Counted from the stretch's first letter, positions 19,444 through 28,557 are shown. The stretch: DNA of 64,000 bases from Algoriphagus sp. CAU 1675 (GCF_029222925.1 NZ_JARHUI010000004.1:124001-188000); one strand, 5' to 3'. Notes: generated from the sequence alone by a model not told the origin. Made by a program: numbers and translations.

Positions 19444-19483
19444 GCAAAGTTTATCATCTGGTTAAATTAAACTTTGCAAAGTT
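19444..19483. promoter_or_regulatory. Overlapping inverted repeats upstream of the phosphatase gene
   Basis: GCAAAGTTT (19444-19452) is matched by AAACTTTGC (19469-19477), and AACTTTGCAAAGTT (19470-19483) is itself a perfect 14-bp palindrome. This nested symmetry lies 79 bases upstream of the ATG at 19562 and could be an operator or the terminator-like end of the GH95 transcript; there is no T run, so an operator is more likely. Confidence 0.35.
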
Positions 19484-19561
19484 CTTTTTCCGTGATTTCT
19501 CTTCAACTTAGAAATAAATCCTCCCTAAAAAGCTTATTTTCAAGAATAAATAAGAACATCT

Positions 19562-21133
19562 ATGCACTTCCCAAAAATCCTCTTTCTGATATTTTTTTCA
19601 GTTTTGGTAATCAGCAACAGCATTGCCCAAGACATCCGGGTTTACAAGGAACCCAAATTCTCCTTCGATTGGACCCGGCCATCTTTGCATCCGGACAGGG
19701 TGATTTTAAGTTTTGGAGAAAACCCTTCTTCTGAAGCATCAGTCACTTGGAGAACCGACAGCTCTGTCAAAAAAGCTTTTGCCGAAATCGCTCCTGCCGC
19801 TGGAGCTCCGAAATTTTGGAGAAATGCAAAAACCATTGCTGCTTTATCTGAAACACTTGATTTTTCCGACATCCCTGATGCAAATAATACAGCCAGCTAC
19901 CATTCAGTCAAATTTCAAAATCTGGAAGCCAACACGACTTATGCATACAGGGTGGGTGATGGAGAGCATTGGAGTGAGTGGTTTCAATTCAAAACTGCTT
20001 CTACAAATCCAGATGAGAAGTTCTCATTTCTATATGTCGGAGATGCCCAAAACTACATCTTGGAATTGTGGTCCAGACTCATTCGGGAAGGATTCAGAAA
20101 AGCTCCGGATGCCCGTTTTTTCATCCATGCCGGTGACTTGATCAACAACGCCCACCATGATCGCCAATGGCACGAGTGGTTTACAGCAGGAGGCTTCATC
20201 CACAGCATGGTTCCTACCATGTCAATTCCAGGCAACCATGAGTACGGTTTCAAAAATGAGTCCGACAGAGCTACCGGAACAAGAAGCCTCTCTGTCCAGT
20301 GGAAACCCCAGTTTACACTTCCGGAAAATGGGCCTTCCGGATTGGAAGAGACAGCCTATTTCATGGATTATCAGGACACCAAATTCATCTTTTTGGACAG
20401 CAATAAGGACTGGGAAAAGCAAGCACAATGGCTAGAAGAAATCCTCCAGAAGAATGATAAAAAATGGACTATTGTATCCTATCACCACCCCTTGTTTTCA
20501 GCATCCGCCGGCAGGGATAATGAGGCTCTTAGGAAGATTTGGAAACCGATTTTCGACAAATACAAAGTCGATTTAGCATTGCAGGGCCATGACCACTCTT
20601 ACGCCCGGGGAAGGGTTTCTCCTGTTGAAAATATTATGGACGGAACCAACATGCGGGACAAAACTGGAACCGTCTATGTAGTCTCGGTCAGTGGAGGGAA
20701 AATGTATGGGCTTGATCCGAATGGTTGGGCAGGTTTGGGAGCCGAACGAGACCGGGCGGCTGAAAACACGCAACTTTTCCAGGTTATCACCATTGAGGGC
20801 AATCATCTTAAATTCGAGTCCTATACAGCAGTAGGTGAACTTTATGATGCTTTCGAACTGATCAAAGAGAAAAATGGACTGAATAAATTTGTAGAACATA
20901 AAGGAGAATTAGGTCCGGAATATCGCTTTGAAAACAGCATTCCCTATGAAGATCAACTCCCTAAAGAACTGGAATCACAGCTCATTAAGTCCCATCCGGA
21001 TTTTCAAATCCAAAGGGTCAATTACGTTGATAAAGATGGAGAGATTGAATTTTCCGTTCAGTTAAAGAATAAAGAAGGACAGAATAAAAGCCTTCTATTG
21101 GATCGACAGGGAAATGTAATTGAAGAAAAATAA
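19562..21133 (+). CDS. Purple-acid-phosphatase-like metallophosphoesterase
   Basis: A 523-residue secreted protein (signal peptide ending ...NSIAQ). An N-terminal FN3-like domain (residues 40-140, PDRVILSFGENP, ANTTYAYRVGDG) precedes a dinuclear metallophosphatase domain with the expected ligand motifs: VGDAQN near 160, HAGDLINN near 187, PGNHEYG near 222, YHHPLFS near 304 and GHDHSYAR near 342. The layout is that of purple acid phosphatases. The first motif is GDAQ, where the canonical form is GDxG, so metal coordination at that site may be shifted. It probably releases phosphate from extracellular organophosphates. Confidence 0.85.
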   Translation: MHFPKILFLIFFSVLVISNSIAQDIRVYKEPKFSFDWTRPSLHPDRVILSFGENPSSEASVTWRTDSSVKKAFAEIAPAAGAPKFWRNAKTIAALSETLDFSDIPDANNTASYHSVKFQNLEANTTYAYRVGDGEHWSEWFQFKTASTNPDEKFSFLYVGDAQNYILELWSRLIREGFRKAPDARFFIHAGDLINNAHHDRQWHEWFTAGGFIHSMVPTMSIPGNHEYGFKNESDRATGTRSLSVQWKPQFTLPENGPSGLEETAYFMDYQDTKFIFLDSNKDWEKQAQWLEEILQKNDKKWTIVSYHHPLFSASAGRDNEALRKIWKPIFDKYKVDLALQGHDHSYARGRVSPVENIMDGTNMRDKTGTVYVVSVSGGKMYGLDPNGWAGLGAERDRAAENTQLFQVITIEGNHLKFESYTAVGELYDAFELIKEKNGLNKFVEHKGELGPEYRFENSIPYEDQLPKELESQLIKSHPDFQIQRVNYVDKDGEIEFSVQLKNKEGQNKSLLLDRQGNVIEEK

Positions 21134-21149
21134 GGTTTTGGGAAACTAT

Positions 21150-21163
21150 CCAAAGTACTTTGG
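21150..21163. promoter_or_regulatory. Perfect palindrome upstream of the LacI-type gene
   Basis: CCAAAGTACTTTGG is a perfect 14-bp palindrome 53 bases upstream of the LacI-family ATG, in the 82-base gap after the phosphatase gene. It is a candidate autoregulatory site. It lacks the central CG usual for LacI operators, so another regulator is possible. Confidence 0.35.
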
Positions 21164-21215
21164 TTGAATTATAGTGGTTTTAACCTATCTTTTAAAAAGT
21201 ACACCCAAAATCACC

Positions 21216-22241
21216 ATGCAGGACAAACGTAGAATCACTCTAAAGGATATCGCGAGAGATCTTGGAATCTCCATTTCCACTGCTTCCAGAGCCTTGAATT
21301 CCTATTCTGGAATTTCAGATGAAACCATCAAAATGGTGAAAGATTATGCTGAAAAACACAATTATGTCCCAAATAGCATTGCAGTTAATTTCAGAAAAAA
21401 CAAGACACTGACCATTGGAATGATCGTGCCGGAATTGGTCCATCATTTTTTTTCTTCCGTAATCAGTGGCGCCATCTCAGAGGCAAACAAACAAGGATAT
21501 AGACTATTGGTCAGTCAGTCCGATGAATCATTGAATAATGAAATCAGAGCCTGTAGAAGCATGTTGGCGGGAAGTGTGGATGGATTGATCATTTCCATTT
21601 CCAATGAAACACAAGAGGGAAGCCATATCCGTGAATTTCTGGATGAAGGAAAACCGGTAATCCAATTTGATAAAATCATAGAAAACCTAAAAACCCCAAA
21701 GGTCATCACCGATGACTTCGAAAGTGCCTATATAGCCGTAAAACACCTGATTGATCAAGGGTACAAAAAAATAGCCCACATTAATGGCCGCAAAGAGGTC
21801 AAAAACTCAATAGATCGACTTCAAGGCTACAAACAAGCCCTTTTGGACCATAGATTAGAATTCCGTGAAGATTGGGTTCCCCATTGTACCGATATCAGTG
21901 AAAAAGAAGGATTTGATTATGCCCAACAACTCATGAACCTTCCAACTCCCCCAGACGCAATTTTCTGCATCACAGACTTGGTAGCTTTGGGGGCACTGAA
22001 CTTTCTAAAGAAAAATGGCTACAAAGTTCCTCAGGAAGTGGGAGTCATGGGATTTAGCAACTGGAAAATAGCCGAGGTAGTGGGTCCAGGCTTAAGCTCT
22101 GTAGACCAACATGGTTTTGAAATGGGTGAAAAAGCCACTTCTCTCCTTTTGGAATTATTGAAGGAAGGTTTAACAGGGGAAAACAAAACCTATAAAATCG
22201 ATACGGATTTGGTCATCCGGGAATCTACCCAAAAATCATGA
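21216..22241 (+). CDS. LacI/GalR-family transcriptional regulator
   Basis: A 341-residue repressor. The start at 21216 (MQDKRRITLKDIARDLG) puts the helix-turn-helix at residues 6-27 (TLKDIARDLGISISTASRAL), as usual; the longer frame uses a GTG at 21174 with no supporting homologous sequence. The hinge helix and periplasmic-binding-protein-like ligand domain follow (TIGMIVPELVHHFFSSVISG, DAIFCITDLVALGAL, GFSNWKIAEVVGPGLSSVDQ). It is convergent with, and probably controls, the amylosucrase/MFS operon, so a sucrose- or glucoside-related effector is inferred. Confidence 0.9.
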   Translation: MQDKRRITLKDIARDLGISISTASRALNSYSGISDETIKMVKDYAEKHNYVPNSIAVNFRKNKTLTIGMIVPELVHHFFSSVISGAISEANKQGYRLLVSQSDESLNNEIRACRSMLAGSVDGLIISISNETQEGSHIREFLDEGKPVIQFDKIIENLKTPKVITDDFESAYIAVKHLIDQGYKKIAHINGRKEVKNSIDRLQGYKQALLDHRLEFREDWVPHCTDISEKEGFDYAQQLMNLPTPPDAIFCITDLVALGALNFLKKNGYKVPQEVGVMGFSNWKIAEVVGPGLSSVDQHGFEMGEKATSLLLELLKEGLTGENKTYKIDTDLVIRESTQKS

Positions 22242-22264
22242 CCCTATCTCCCCCCTTTTTCACC

Positions 22265-24217
22265 TTAATAAACAACTTCCAAAATCCTGAAGCCATAGGG
22301 CTCTAAAACCAGGTATTCATTATCCAATCCCACATATTGCCGGGAATCAGTCCAATGATCGTAGAGAACACTTGGGGCCACTCCCTGCTCCTTAAAAGCA
22401 TACCAAGTAAGTAAAGCCGTTTCGCTTCCGAAGTTAAAGACACAATAAATCCGCTGTTCCCCCAAACTTCTCAAATAACCGGCAACATGGATGTTATGCG
22501 GACTCATCCAAACAATATTTTTATAATCCCCTATGGCAGGGAGTTTTTTTCGTATTTGAAGTAGCCTTTGAGTTCCCTCAAACACCTTGTTTTCTACGGT
22601 CCCCGGTTCTTTTCTCTTTTCTACACCTTCCCAATTAATGATGGGTCTGTGCATCCATCGGTTATCATAACTCTTCCCTGGATCATGCAGATAGCTGTAA
22701 TCATTGGTCAATCCAAGTTCATCCCCATAAAAAAGCATGGGTAAACCTCCCAGAAAAATCGCATGAGCCTGCATCATCAGGATTTTCTGAACTGATTGGC
22801 TTATCATAAAAGAATTCCCTTCCTCCAGTGCCTTTTCCAAACCGCAAAGTGAAGCCATAGAACCTGAAATCCTGGCATCGCCCGTTTTGGGATTGGAAGA
22901 AAACAAAGCTCCTTTTGCAGGGCTATGCGGAAATTTCCCTGAATAATAATCCTTTAAGAAACTTCTATGCAAATAGGGATCTTTTCCCGTAGCCTTGATC
23001 ATCCAGTCATCATAGCCCAGCCCAATGTCATCGTGGCATCGGGTGTAAGTGATCCAGCTGGTCCCAAAAGGCTTTTGCAAAATATCATTTTGGGCAGCTA
23101 GCATCACCTTGGTTTCTCCTGAAGCCAACATATCCCATTGAAGGGCCATTTGCGTAGCGTTGTAGGCAAAATCACATTCCCGAGCCGTATATTGCTCTGT
23201 TCCGAAATACTTCATGATTTCTTTAGGTGCTACAATGGCTTCTCCTAACAAAGCCATTCCAGGAGTCGCTATTTGTACTGCCTGCTTGATCAATCGAAGT
23301 AAGGTATGCGCTTTGGGCAGGTTCTGACAGCTTGTTCCAGACTCTTTCCAAATAAATGCCGGTGCATCAATCCTCAATAAATCCACCCCCAAATTGGCAT
23401 AGAAGAAGATGTTCTCTAGCATTTCCTTTAAAACCCAGGGGTTTCTGTAATTCAAGTCCCATTGATAGGAATGGAACACTGTCATTACCCACTGATTACA
23501 TTCAGGACTCCATGTGAAATTGCCCGGGGCACTTTCGGGGAAAATCTCCGGCATTTCTGTTTCAAACTGATTGGGAATCCATCGATTCTCATATATGTAG
23601 AAAAAGTCCTGATAAAATGGATCCCCGGCCTTCGCTTTTTCTGCCCATTCATGGCGATGTGAAGTATGGTTGAGAACTATATCCAACATCAGGTACATGC
23701 CCTGCTTGTGCATTTTCTTCCGAACCTGCTTGAGTTCGGCCAATGTACCGAATCTCTTGTCCACTTTCCTGAAATCAGACACGGCATACCCTCCATCACT
23801 TTCTCCCTCTGGGCTTTCGAAAATCGGCATCAAATGAAGAAAATTCACTCCTAACTCCTCAAAATAAGAAAGTTTGGTCTTTAAGGTTTTGAGATTACCG
23901 CAGAATCTGTCTACATATAAACTCATCCCTGCCAGCTCATTGCTCAAAAACCAATTCCCCTTTCCCAATTTTTCAGAATCTCTTTTACGCAGGGAATTTT
24001 CTCTCTCCAAATAAGCATCTACTATGCTCTCTATAAGTTTTTTAAAAAAAACTTCAAAATCATGGTGGCCTCCATAAATCTCTTCAAAAAGATAGAAGAG
24101 GGATTCATATCCCTCGATAAAGCGGATGGAGAATTCTTTGTCCCTTTTCTTGAGGTCAATTCCTTTTGCTGAAAAAACTTCCTCCAACAGAGGAGCTATA
24201 CTTCTTATCGAATCCAT
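22265..24217 (-). CDS. Amylosucrase (GH13_4)
   Basis: A 650-residue enzyme that uses sucrose to build alpha-1,4-glucan and releases fructose. It carries all the key residues of Neisseria amylosucrase at nearly the same positions: nucleophile Asp284 (LLRIDAPAF), acid/base Glu326 (LLGEAIV), His395-Asp396 (RCHDDIG), Asp141 in SDGGYAVSDF and the arginine of DNRWMHRP, the pair that makes the sucrose-specific salt bridge. The N-terminal helical domain (residues 1-90) is also present. There is no signal peptide, so it acts in the cytoplasm on sucrose imported by the carrier encoded 17 bases upstream. Confidence 0.9.
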   Translation of the reverse strand: MDSIRSIAPLLEEVFSAKGIDLKKRDKEFSIRFIEGYESLFYLFEEIYGGHHDFEVFFKKLIESIVDAYLERENSLRKRDSEKLGKGNWFLSNELAGMSLYVDRFCGNLKTLKTKLSYFEELGVNFLHLMPIFESPEGESDGGYAVSDFRKVDKRFGTLAELKQVRKKMHKQGMYLMLDIVLNHTSHRHEWAEKAKAGDPFYQDFFYIYENRWIPNQFETEMPEIFPESAPGNFTWSPECNQWVMTVFHSYQWDLNYRNPWVLKEMLENIFFYANLGVDLLRIDAPAFIWKESGTSCQNLPKAHTLLRLIKQAVQIATPGMALLGEAIVAPKEIMKYFGTEQYTARECDFAYNATQMALQWDMLASGETKVMLAAQNDILQKPFGTSWITYTRCHDDIGLGYDDWMIKATGKDPYLHRSFLKDYYSGKFPHSPAKGALFSSNPKTGDARISGSMASLCGLEKALEEGNSFMISQSVQKILMMQAHAIFLGGLPMLFYGDELGLTNDYSYLHDPGKSYDNRWMHRPIINWEGVEKRKEPGTVENKVFEGTQRLLQIRKKLPAIGDYKNIVWMSPHNIHVAGYLRSLGEQRIYCVFNFGSETALLTWYAFKEQGVAPSVLYDHWTDSRQYVGLDNEYLVLEPYGFRILEVVY

Positions 24218-24234
24218 TTATTTTTCAAATTCAA

Positions 24235-25716
24235 TCAATGGCCGCCTGACAAGCCAACATTTTCGACTTTTACTTTTTTATTTTCCTTGATCAGAAGAGT
24301 AGCCAAGGCTGCAATCAACAGTAAAACACCCCCAAAAAGAATCGCTGCACCCGGATCATTGTTGAGAAAGTTTTTAGAAACAAAACCAAAGGTCAGAGTC
24401 TGCAAAATCATGGGGATTACGATCATCATATTGATGATCCCCATATACACCCCATAGCGCTCTTTCGGAATTTGGTTTACCACCAGCAAATACGGTACGC
24501 CCATCATACTTGCCCACGCTATTCCAAACCCGGTCATTGGTATAAACAAGGCATATTTATTTTCTAGTTGAGGAAAAATCAACAAACCAATACCCGCAAG
24601 GATAAGGCATAGAAAATGCACTTTTTTTGGGCCATATTTTTGAGCCATTCCTGCCAGGAAAAAAGCAGAGAGGAAGGTTACGATATTATACCAGCCATTG
24701 ACCAAACCGGTCCAGCCCACTGCTTCTTCAAACAAAAGTTTATCCCCAGAAGGGGTTGTATTCCAGACAGATTGTGCAATACTCTTTGCGGCATTCTGCC
24801 AATAACAAAAGAGCGCATACCATTGAAACAAGTAAACTAGGGCAAGTTTCCACATCACGTTAGGCATATCCATGATAGACTCTATGATTTCCAGGTTTTG
24901 GGCAAATAGAATCCGAGTAGTTGGATTTCCCTCCGTCTTCTTCATCACTCTTCTCAATAAACCTTTGGAGAAAATGGACGGAATCAACAAAAGTATAAAT
25001 ACCAAATAGGCAAAAAGAGTGGTGAGAATGGAAAGAAAAAACTGAACGGCAGGATGTGGCATCCCGGCAGTTCTTTCCTTCAAAGCCACCAATTCCTCTG
25101 GTGTAGGTGGTATTTCAGGAGTTTTGGAAATACTCCACATTACCGAGGTGATGGAACAAACTGTACCCAAGAAAAAGGAAGCGTATACCCAATAGGGAAG
25201 TGAACCTGCTGTACCGGTAATGTATTTCTGGAAGACGAAGAGAGAGACATTGGCTAAGGTAATCCCAAGACCTGTAAAAAAACTCTGGGTCAAAAACCCG
25301 GTGCTATACTGTTCATCCGGAAGCTTGTCCGCAATGAGGGCCCGGTATGGCTCCATTGCTGTATTATTAGCCGCGTCCAACACCCAAAGCAGTCCTGCAG
25401 CCATCCAAAGTGAGCTACTGAAAGGATAGAAAAACAAACAGATGCTGCACATCAAGGCACCGATAAAAAAGTAAGGTTTTCTTCTTCCGTATTTTGGACT
25501 CCATGTATTATCACTAAGGGCACCGATTATGGGCTGAATCAGTAAACCTGTCATAGGACCAGCCAAATTCAAAATCGGGATTTCATCCGGCATGGCTCCC
25601 AACATGTCATAAATTGGATTGACTGCACTCTGTTGAAGCCCGAAACTATACTGAATGCCAAAGAACCCGACATTCATGTTGATAATTTGGGAGAAGGAAA
25701 GACGAGGTTTTGACAT
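24235..25716 (-). CDS. SLC45-like MFS sugar transporter (probable sucrose permease)
   Basis: A 493-residue integral membrane protein with about twelve hydrophobic segments. The N-terminal half has the plant SUC/SLC45 and bacterial MalA-type signature: GLQQSAVNPIYDMLGA, GPMTGLLIQPIIGALSDNTWSPKYGRRKPYF. This group transports sucrose or maltose with protons. The cytoplasmic loop near residues 200-275 is long. It is the first gene of a two-gene operon with amylosucrase, so sucrose is the most likely substrate. A LacI-like operator candidate lies upstream. Confidence 0.85.
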   Translation of the reverse strand: MSKPRLSFSQIINMNVGFFGIQYSFGLQQSAVNPIYDMLGAMPDEIPILNLAGPMTGLLIQPIIGALSDNTWSPKYGRRKPYFFIGALMCSICLFFYPFSSSLWMAAGLLWVLDAANNTAMEPYRALIADKLPDEQYSTGFLTQSFFTGLGITLANVSLFVFQKYITGTAGSLPYWVYASFFLGTVCSITSVMWSISKTPEIPPTPEELVALKERTAGMPHPAVQFFLSILTTLFAYLVFILLLIPSIFSKGLLRRVMKKTEGNPTTRILFAQNLEIIESIMDMPNVMWKLALVYLFQWYALFCYWQNAAKSIAQSVWNTTPSGDKLLFEEAVGWTGLVNGWYNIVTFLSAFFLAGMAQKYGPKKVHFLCLILAGIGLLIFPQLENKYALFIPMTGFGIAWASMMGVPYLLVVNQIPKERYGVYMGIINMMIVIPMILQTLTFGFVSKNFLNNDPGAAILFGGVLLLIAALATLLIKENKKVKVENVGLSGGH

Positions 25717-25747
25717 AGATAAATGCGTAGTTATTTTGGGTATGGAG

Positions 25748-25771
25748 TTTGAAATTCAAGAAAATTTCAAA
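25748..25771. promoter_or_regulatory. Inverted repeat in the MFS gene leader
   Basis: TTTGAAAT (25748-25755) and ATTTCAAA (25764-25771) are perfect 8-bp arms around an 8-base loop, 32 bases upstream of the transporter start. It could be an operator or a leader hairpin. Confidence 0.3.
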
Positions 25772-25843
25772 TTCGCCAAACTAACATACAAACTTTATCT
25801 CTGAAGAAAACCGGAAAACAATAGAAAATTAACGAAATATTTA

Positions 25844-25857
25844 TGCAAACGATTGAT
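25844..25857 (-). promoter_or_regulatory. LacI-type operator candidate upstream of the sucrose operon
   Basis: TGCAAACGATTGAT resembles the LacI-family consensus TGnAAnCGnTTnCA with the hallmark central CG; the left half matches fully and the right half partly. It lies about 130 bases upstream of the transporter start and could be bound by the regulator at 21216-22241. Confidence 0.35.
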
Positions 25858-25906
25858 TATTTTGACAAGTCTAAAAATTCATTAATCAACGTAATTTTCC
25901 AAATTC

Positions 25907-26818
25907 TCAATCGTGCCGTTTACCTTCCAAAACCTTGAACAAATGTAATACTGCAGGAAAAATCGCGTCCATAGATTCCTTTGCTCCGGCTGTAGAACCC
26001 GGAAGAGCCAAAACCAACATATTCTTGATCATTCCTGACACGGAGCGGGAAAGCATTGCCGTAGGTACGCGTTGCTGTCCATAATCTCGGATAGCCTCCT
26101 CAATCCCCGGTATTCTTCTTTCAATCAAAGACTCCAGAGCCTCAGGTGTTACATCCCGTGGGGAAAGTCCAGTTCCCCCGGTCAAAATCAATAAATCTAT
26201 CCCTTGTTCTTCTTTCTCCCGGACCTGGCTTCTAATCAATTCTACCTCATCAGGAACCACCAAATAATCAGACACTTTCAACTTGAGACTTTCTAGTTTC
26301 TCAAGTATAGCTTTCCCTGCTTTATCCTCCCCTTTGCCTGAGGAAATAGAGTCCGAACAAACCATCACAGCAGCGTTGAGTCCAGAAAAATCCGTTTTCG
26401 AGTGGTCAGACTTCCCTCCTTTTTTATCCAGCAACTTAATTTGCTCAATACTAATCCCCTTGTCAATTGGCTTCAGCATATCATACATGGTCAGTGCTAC
26501 TACAGATGCTGCATGCATTGCCTCCACTTCTACCCCAGTTTTGTAAACAGTATGAATCTCCACCAAGATTTTGATCTCCATTTCGCCCACCTCATACCTT
26601 ACGGCTGTAAATTCCACGGGCAATGGATGACAATCCGGAATCATATCCGCCGTTCTTTTTGCTGCAAAAAGCCCAGCTGTTTTGGCCATTTCCAAAACAT
26701 CACCTTTTGGGACAGTCCGGTTTTTGACTGCCAAAATTGTTTCAGGTGAACCAACCCTAACGATGGCCTGAGCGACTGCTTTTCGTAAAGTGGTGTTCTT
26801 ATGGGTGATATTGATCAT
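25907..26818 (-). CDS. moaCB: Bifunctional MoaC-MoaB molybdenum cofactor protein
   Basis: A 303-residue fusion. Residues 1-150 are cyclic pyranopterin monophosphate synthase MoaC (KNRTVPKGDVLEMAKTAGL, MIPDCHPLPVEFT, EVEAMHAASVVALTMYDMLK). Residues 160-300 are a MoaB/MogA-type molybdopterin adenylyltransferase-like domain (NAAVMVCSDSISSGKGEDKAG, LTGGTGLSPRDVTPEAL, ALPGSTAGAKESMDAI). It thus supplies the second Moco step and an adenylyltransferase activity in one chain. The start overlaps the stop of the PLP decarboxylase gene by 4 bases. Such fusions are known; the fused gene is the last of the operon. Confidence 0.95.
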   Translation of the reverse strand: MINITHKNTTLRKAVAQAIVRVGSPETILAVKNRTVPKGDVLEMAKTAGLFAAKRTADMIPDCHPLPVEFTAVRYEVGEMEIKILVEIHTVYKTGVEVEAMHAASVVALTMYDMLKPIDKGISIEQIKLLDKKGGKSDHSKTDFSGLNAAVMVCSDSISSGKGEDKAGKAILEKLESLKLKVSDYLVVPDEVELIRSQVREKEEQGIDLLILTGGTGLSPRDVTPEALESLIERRIPGIEEAIRDYGQQRVPTAMLSRSVSGMIKNMLVLALPGSTAGAKESMDAIFPAVLHLFKVLEGKRHD

Positions 26819-28080
26819 AACTGATTCTGGGAGATTTTTTGAGCCGAGATCATGTCTTGGATGAAATCTTTCAAATGCTCGATTTCAACATGGTCCATCA
26901 GGACAATTTTATACCATTCATTGTGCTCATCATGGGATTGAGGCACCAAGTTATATTTATGTGCAATGGCTTCAGGTACGGCAGCTGCCCGGATTGTGAC
27001 AATGTTCATTTCCGGCTCTCGGAAATAAGGAATATTCAGAAGGTCCAATTGCTTACACAGCCAGTTGGTGCGCATTTTCAAAACTGAGATTTTCTCAAAC
27101 CATTTATGGGGTCCATAGGTGGTCAAAATAGTCCAGACAGCAACGGCATTGGCCCCGGATCGGCTTCCACAAAGGGTCAAATCCATACCCTCTACGTATT
27201 GGGCTTCCTTGGTCAAAACGTTTTCAATTAAACCCTTCCTACAAACAAAAATCCCAGTTCCATAGGGGGCCTGAAGCATTTTATGTGCATCAATTGTCAA
27301 GGAGGAAATATCCGGGTTCTCAAAGTTTATCTGATTTTCAGAATCTGAAAAAGGATATACAAAACCACCATAAGCTCCGTCAATATGGATCCTGAACTTG
27401 GTCTGATGTGATTTCAAAACCTTCGCAAAAGGAATTGGATCATCTACCGAACCAAACATGGTGGTCCCCATATTAGCAATAGCAATAAAGTACTTTTTCC
27501 CTCTAGCCAAACAGGATTTTACAGCATTGTCTATAGCCTCCTCGCTGACTTCTCTCGTATCAGATTGAACCGGGATTTTTTCCCATTCCAACATCAACAA
27601 ATTAGCTCCTTTAGGTATGGAATAATGGGTATCCTCAGAGGCGAGAATCACTATTTCATCCAATTGGGCTCCATATTTTTTAATAAACTCATTTCTATAG
27701 ATCCAGAGTGCCTGGATATTGGCCTCTGTTCCCCCAGGGGATATGTAGCCGTCATAACTCCCCTCTTCAATCTTGAAAAGATCCACGGCAATCATATTCA
27801 GAACCTCGCGCTCCAGATCCTGGGTGCCTTTGAAGGCAAATTCGGAAGTACCAAAGGTATGGCAACCGATATGGTTAGGATTGGCAATATAGGTATTCAA
27901 TACTGGCATTTCCCGAAGGAAAAGAGATTCATTGGTAAACACCTTTTCATCTAAGCGGGAAGCAGGGTAGCCTAGGTTGGCATCTTTAGAAAAGTCCACA
28001 TTTTCTTTCAAAGCCTTCTGGACTCTATTAAGCCTTTCTTCGGCTGTCAGCTTTCTCCAGAATTTCATATTGATTTCCAT
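26815..28080 (-). CDS. PLP-dependent group II decarboxylase-like enzyme inside the Moco operon
   Basis: A 421-residue fold-type I PLP enzyme of the group II decarboxylase/MfnA-like class. Visible parts are GYISPGGTEANIQALW near residue 110, the PLP-stacking histidine region EDTHYSIPKGANLL near 148, HIDGAYGGFVYPF near 233 with the conserved Asp, and the Schiff-base lysine in TIDAHKMLQAPYGTGIFV near 267. The family decarboxylates acidic or aromatic amino acids; the substrate is not predictable. It sits 24 bases after moaE and overlaps moaCB by 4 bases, so it is firmly part of the Moco transcript although no Moco step needs it. A second in-frame ATG at 28068 is an alternative start. Confidence 0.85.
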   Translation of the reverse strand: MEINMKFWRKLTAEERLNRVQKALKENVDFSKDANLGYPASRLDEKVFTNESLFLREMPVLNTYIANPNHIGCHTFGTSEFAFKGTQDLEREVLNMIAVDLFKIEEGSYDGYISPGGTEANIQALWIYRNEFIKKYGAQLDEIVILASEDTHYSIPKGANLLMLEWEKIPVQSDTREVSEEAIDNAVKSCLARGKKYFIAIANMGTTMFGSVDDPIPFAKVLKSHQTKFRIHIDGAYGGFVYPFSDSENQINFENPDISSLTIDAHKMLQAPYGTGIFVCRKGLIENVLTKEAQYVEGMDLTLCGSRSGANAVAVWTILTTYGPHKWFEKISVLKMRTNWLCKQLDLLNIPYFREPEMNIVTIRAAAVPEAIAHKYNLVPQSHDEHNEWYKIVLMDHVEIEHLKDFIQDMISAQKISQNQL

Positions 28081-28104
28081 ACTCTACGTATTAATTGGGT
28101 TCAT

Positions 28105-28554
28105 TTAGGTGTTTACTTTCCATACATGCCCGTCCGAATCGAGAATTTCCTTTCCCCAAACCGGAAGTTCGGCCTTAATTCTTTCTACCAATTCGTCACA
28201 GGCATCCATTGCTGCCCTCCTGTGCTTTGATGATGTGAACACAAAAAGGCAAATCTCCCCGACTTTCACTTCACCAAGACTGTGGTAGATATGCATACAA
28301 GTAAGCGGATATTTAGCAAAGATAGCCTCTCTAATTTCAAAAGCCTTCTCCAAAGCCATTTCCTCATAGGCGGTATAGTCAATGGCTACCACGCTTCCAC
28401 CTTCTTTTTGGTCTGCTCTGACCTGACCTAAAAAAATGGAATGACCGCCAATGTCGGTTTTGCTACTGTGGTTGGCGATTGACTGTGCGATTTTCTCCGG
28501 AGAAATCGCTCCGGAAACAAAAATATTCTTGGGTGTTCTTTTCTTTTCAGACAT
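28105..28554 (-). CDS. moaE: Molybdopterin synthase catalytic subunit (MoaE)
   Basis: A 149-residue large subunit of molybdopterin synthase, which with thiocarboxylated MoaD inserts two sulfurs into cyclic pyranopterin monophosphate. Family marks are GGHSIFLGQVRAD near residue 36, IDYTAYEEMA near 60, IYHSLGEVKVGEICLFV near 88, SKHRRAAMDACDELVERIKAELPVWGKE near 110, with the conserved KxxxPxWKxE-type end. It follows moeB by 3 bases. A roughly 15-residue N-terminal extension is unremarkable. Confidence 0.95.
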   Translation of the reverse strand: MSEKKRTPKNIFVSGAISPEKIAQSIANHSSKTDIGGHSIFLGQVRADQKEGGSVVAIDYTAYEEMALEKAFEIREAIFAKYPLTCMHIYHSLGEVKVGEICLFVFTSSKHRRAAMDACDELVERIKAELPVWGKEILDSDGHVWKVNT

Positions 28555-28557
28555 AAT

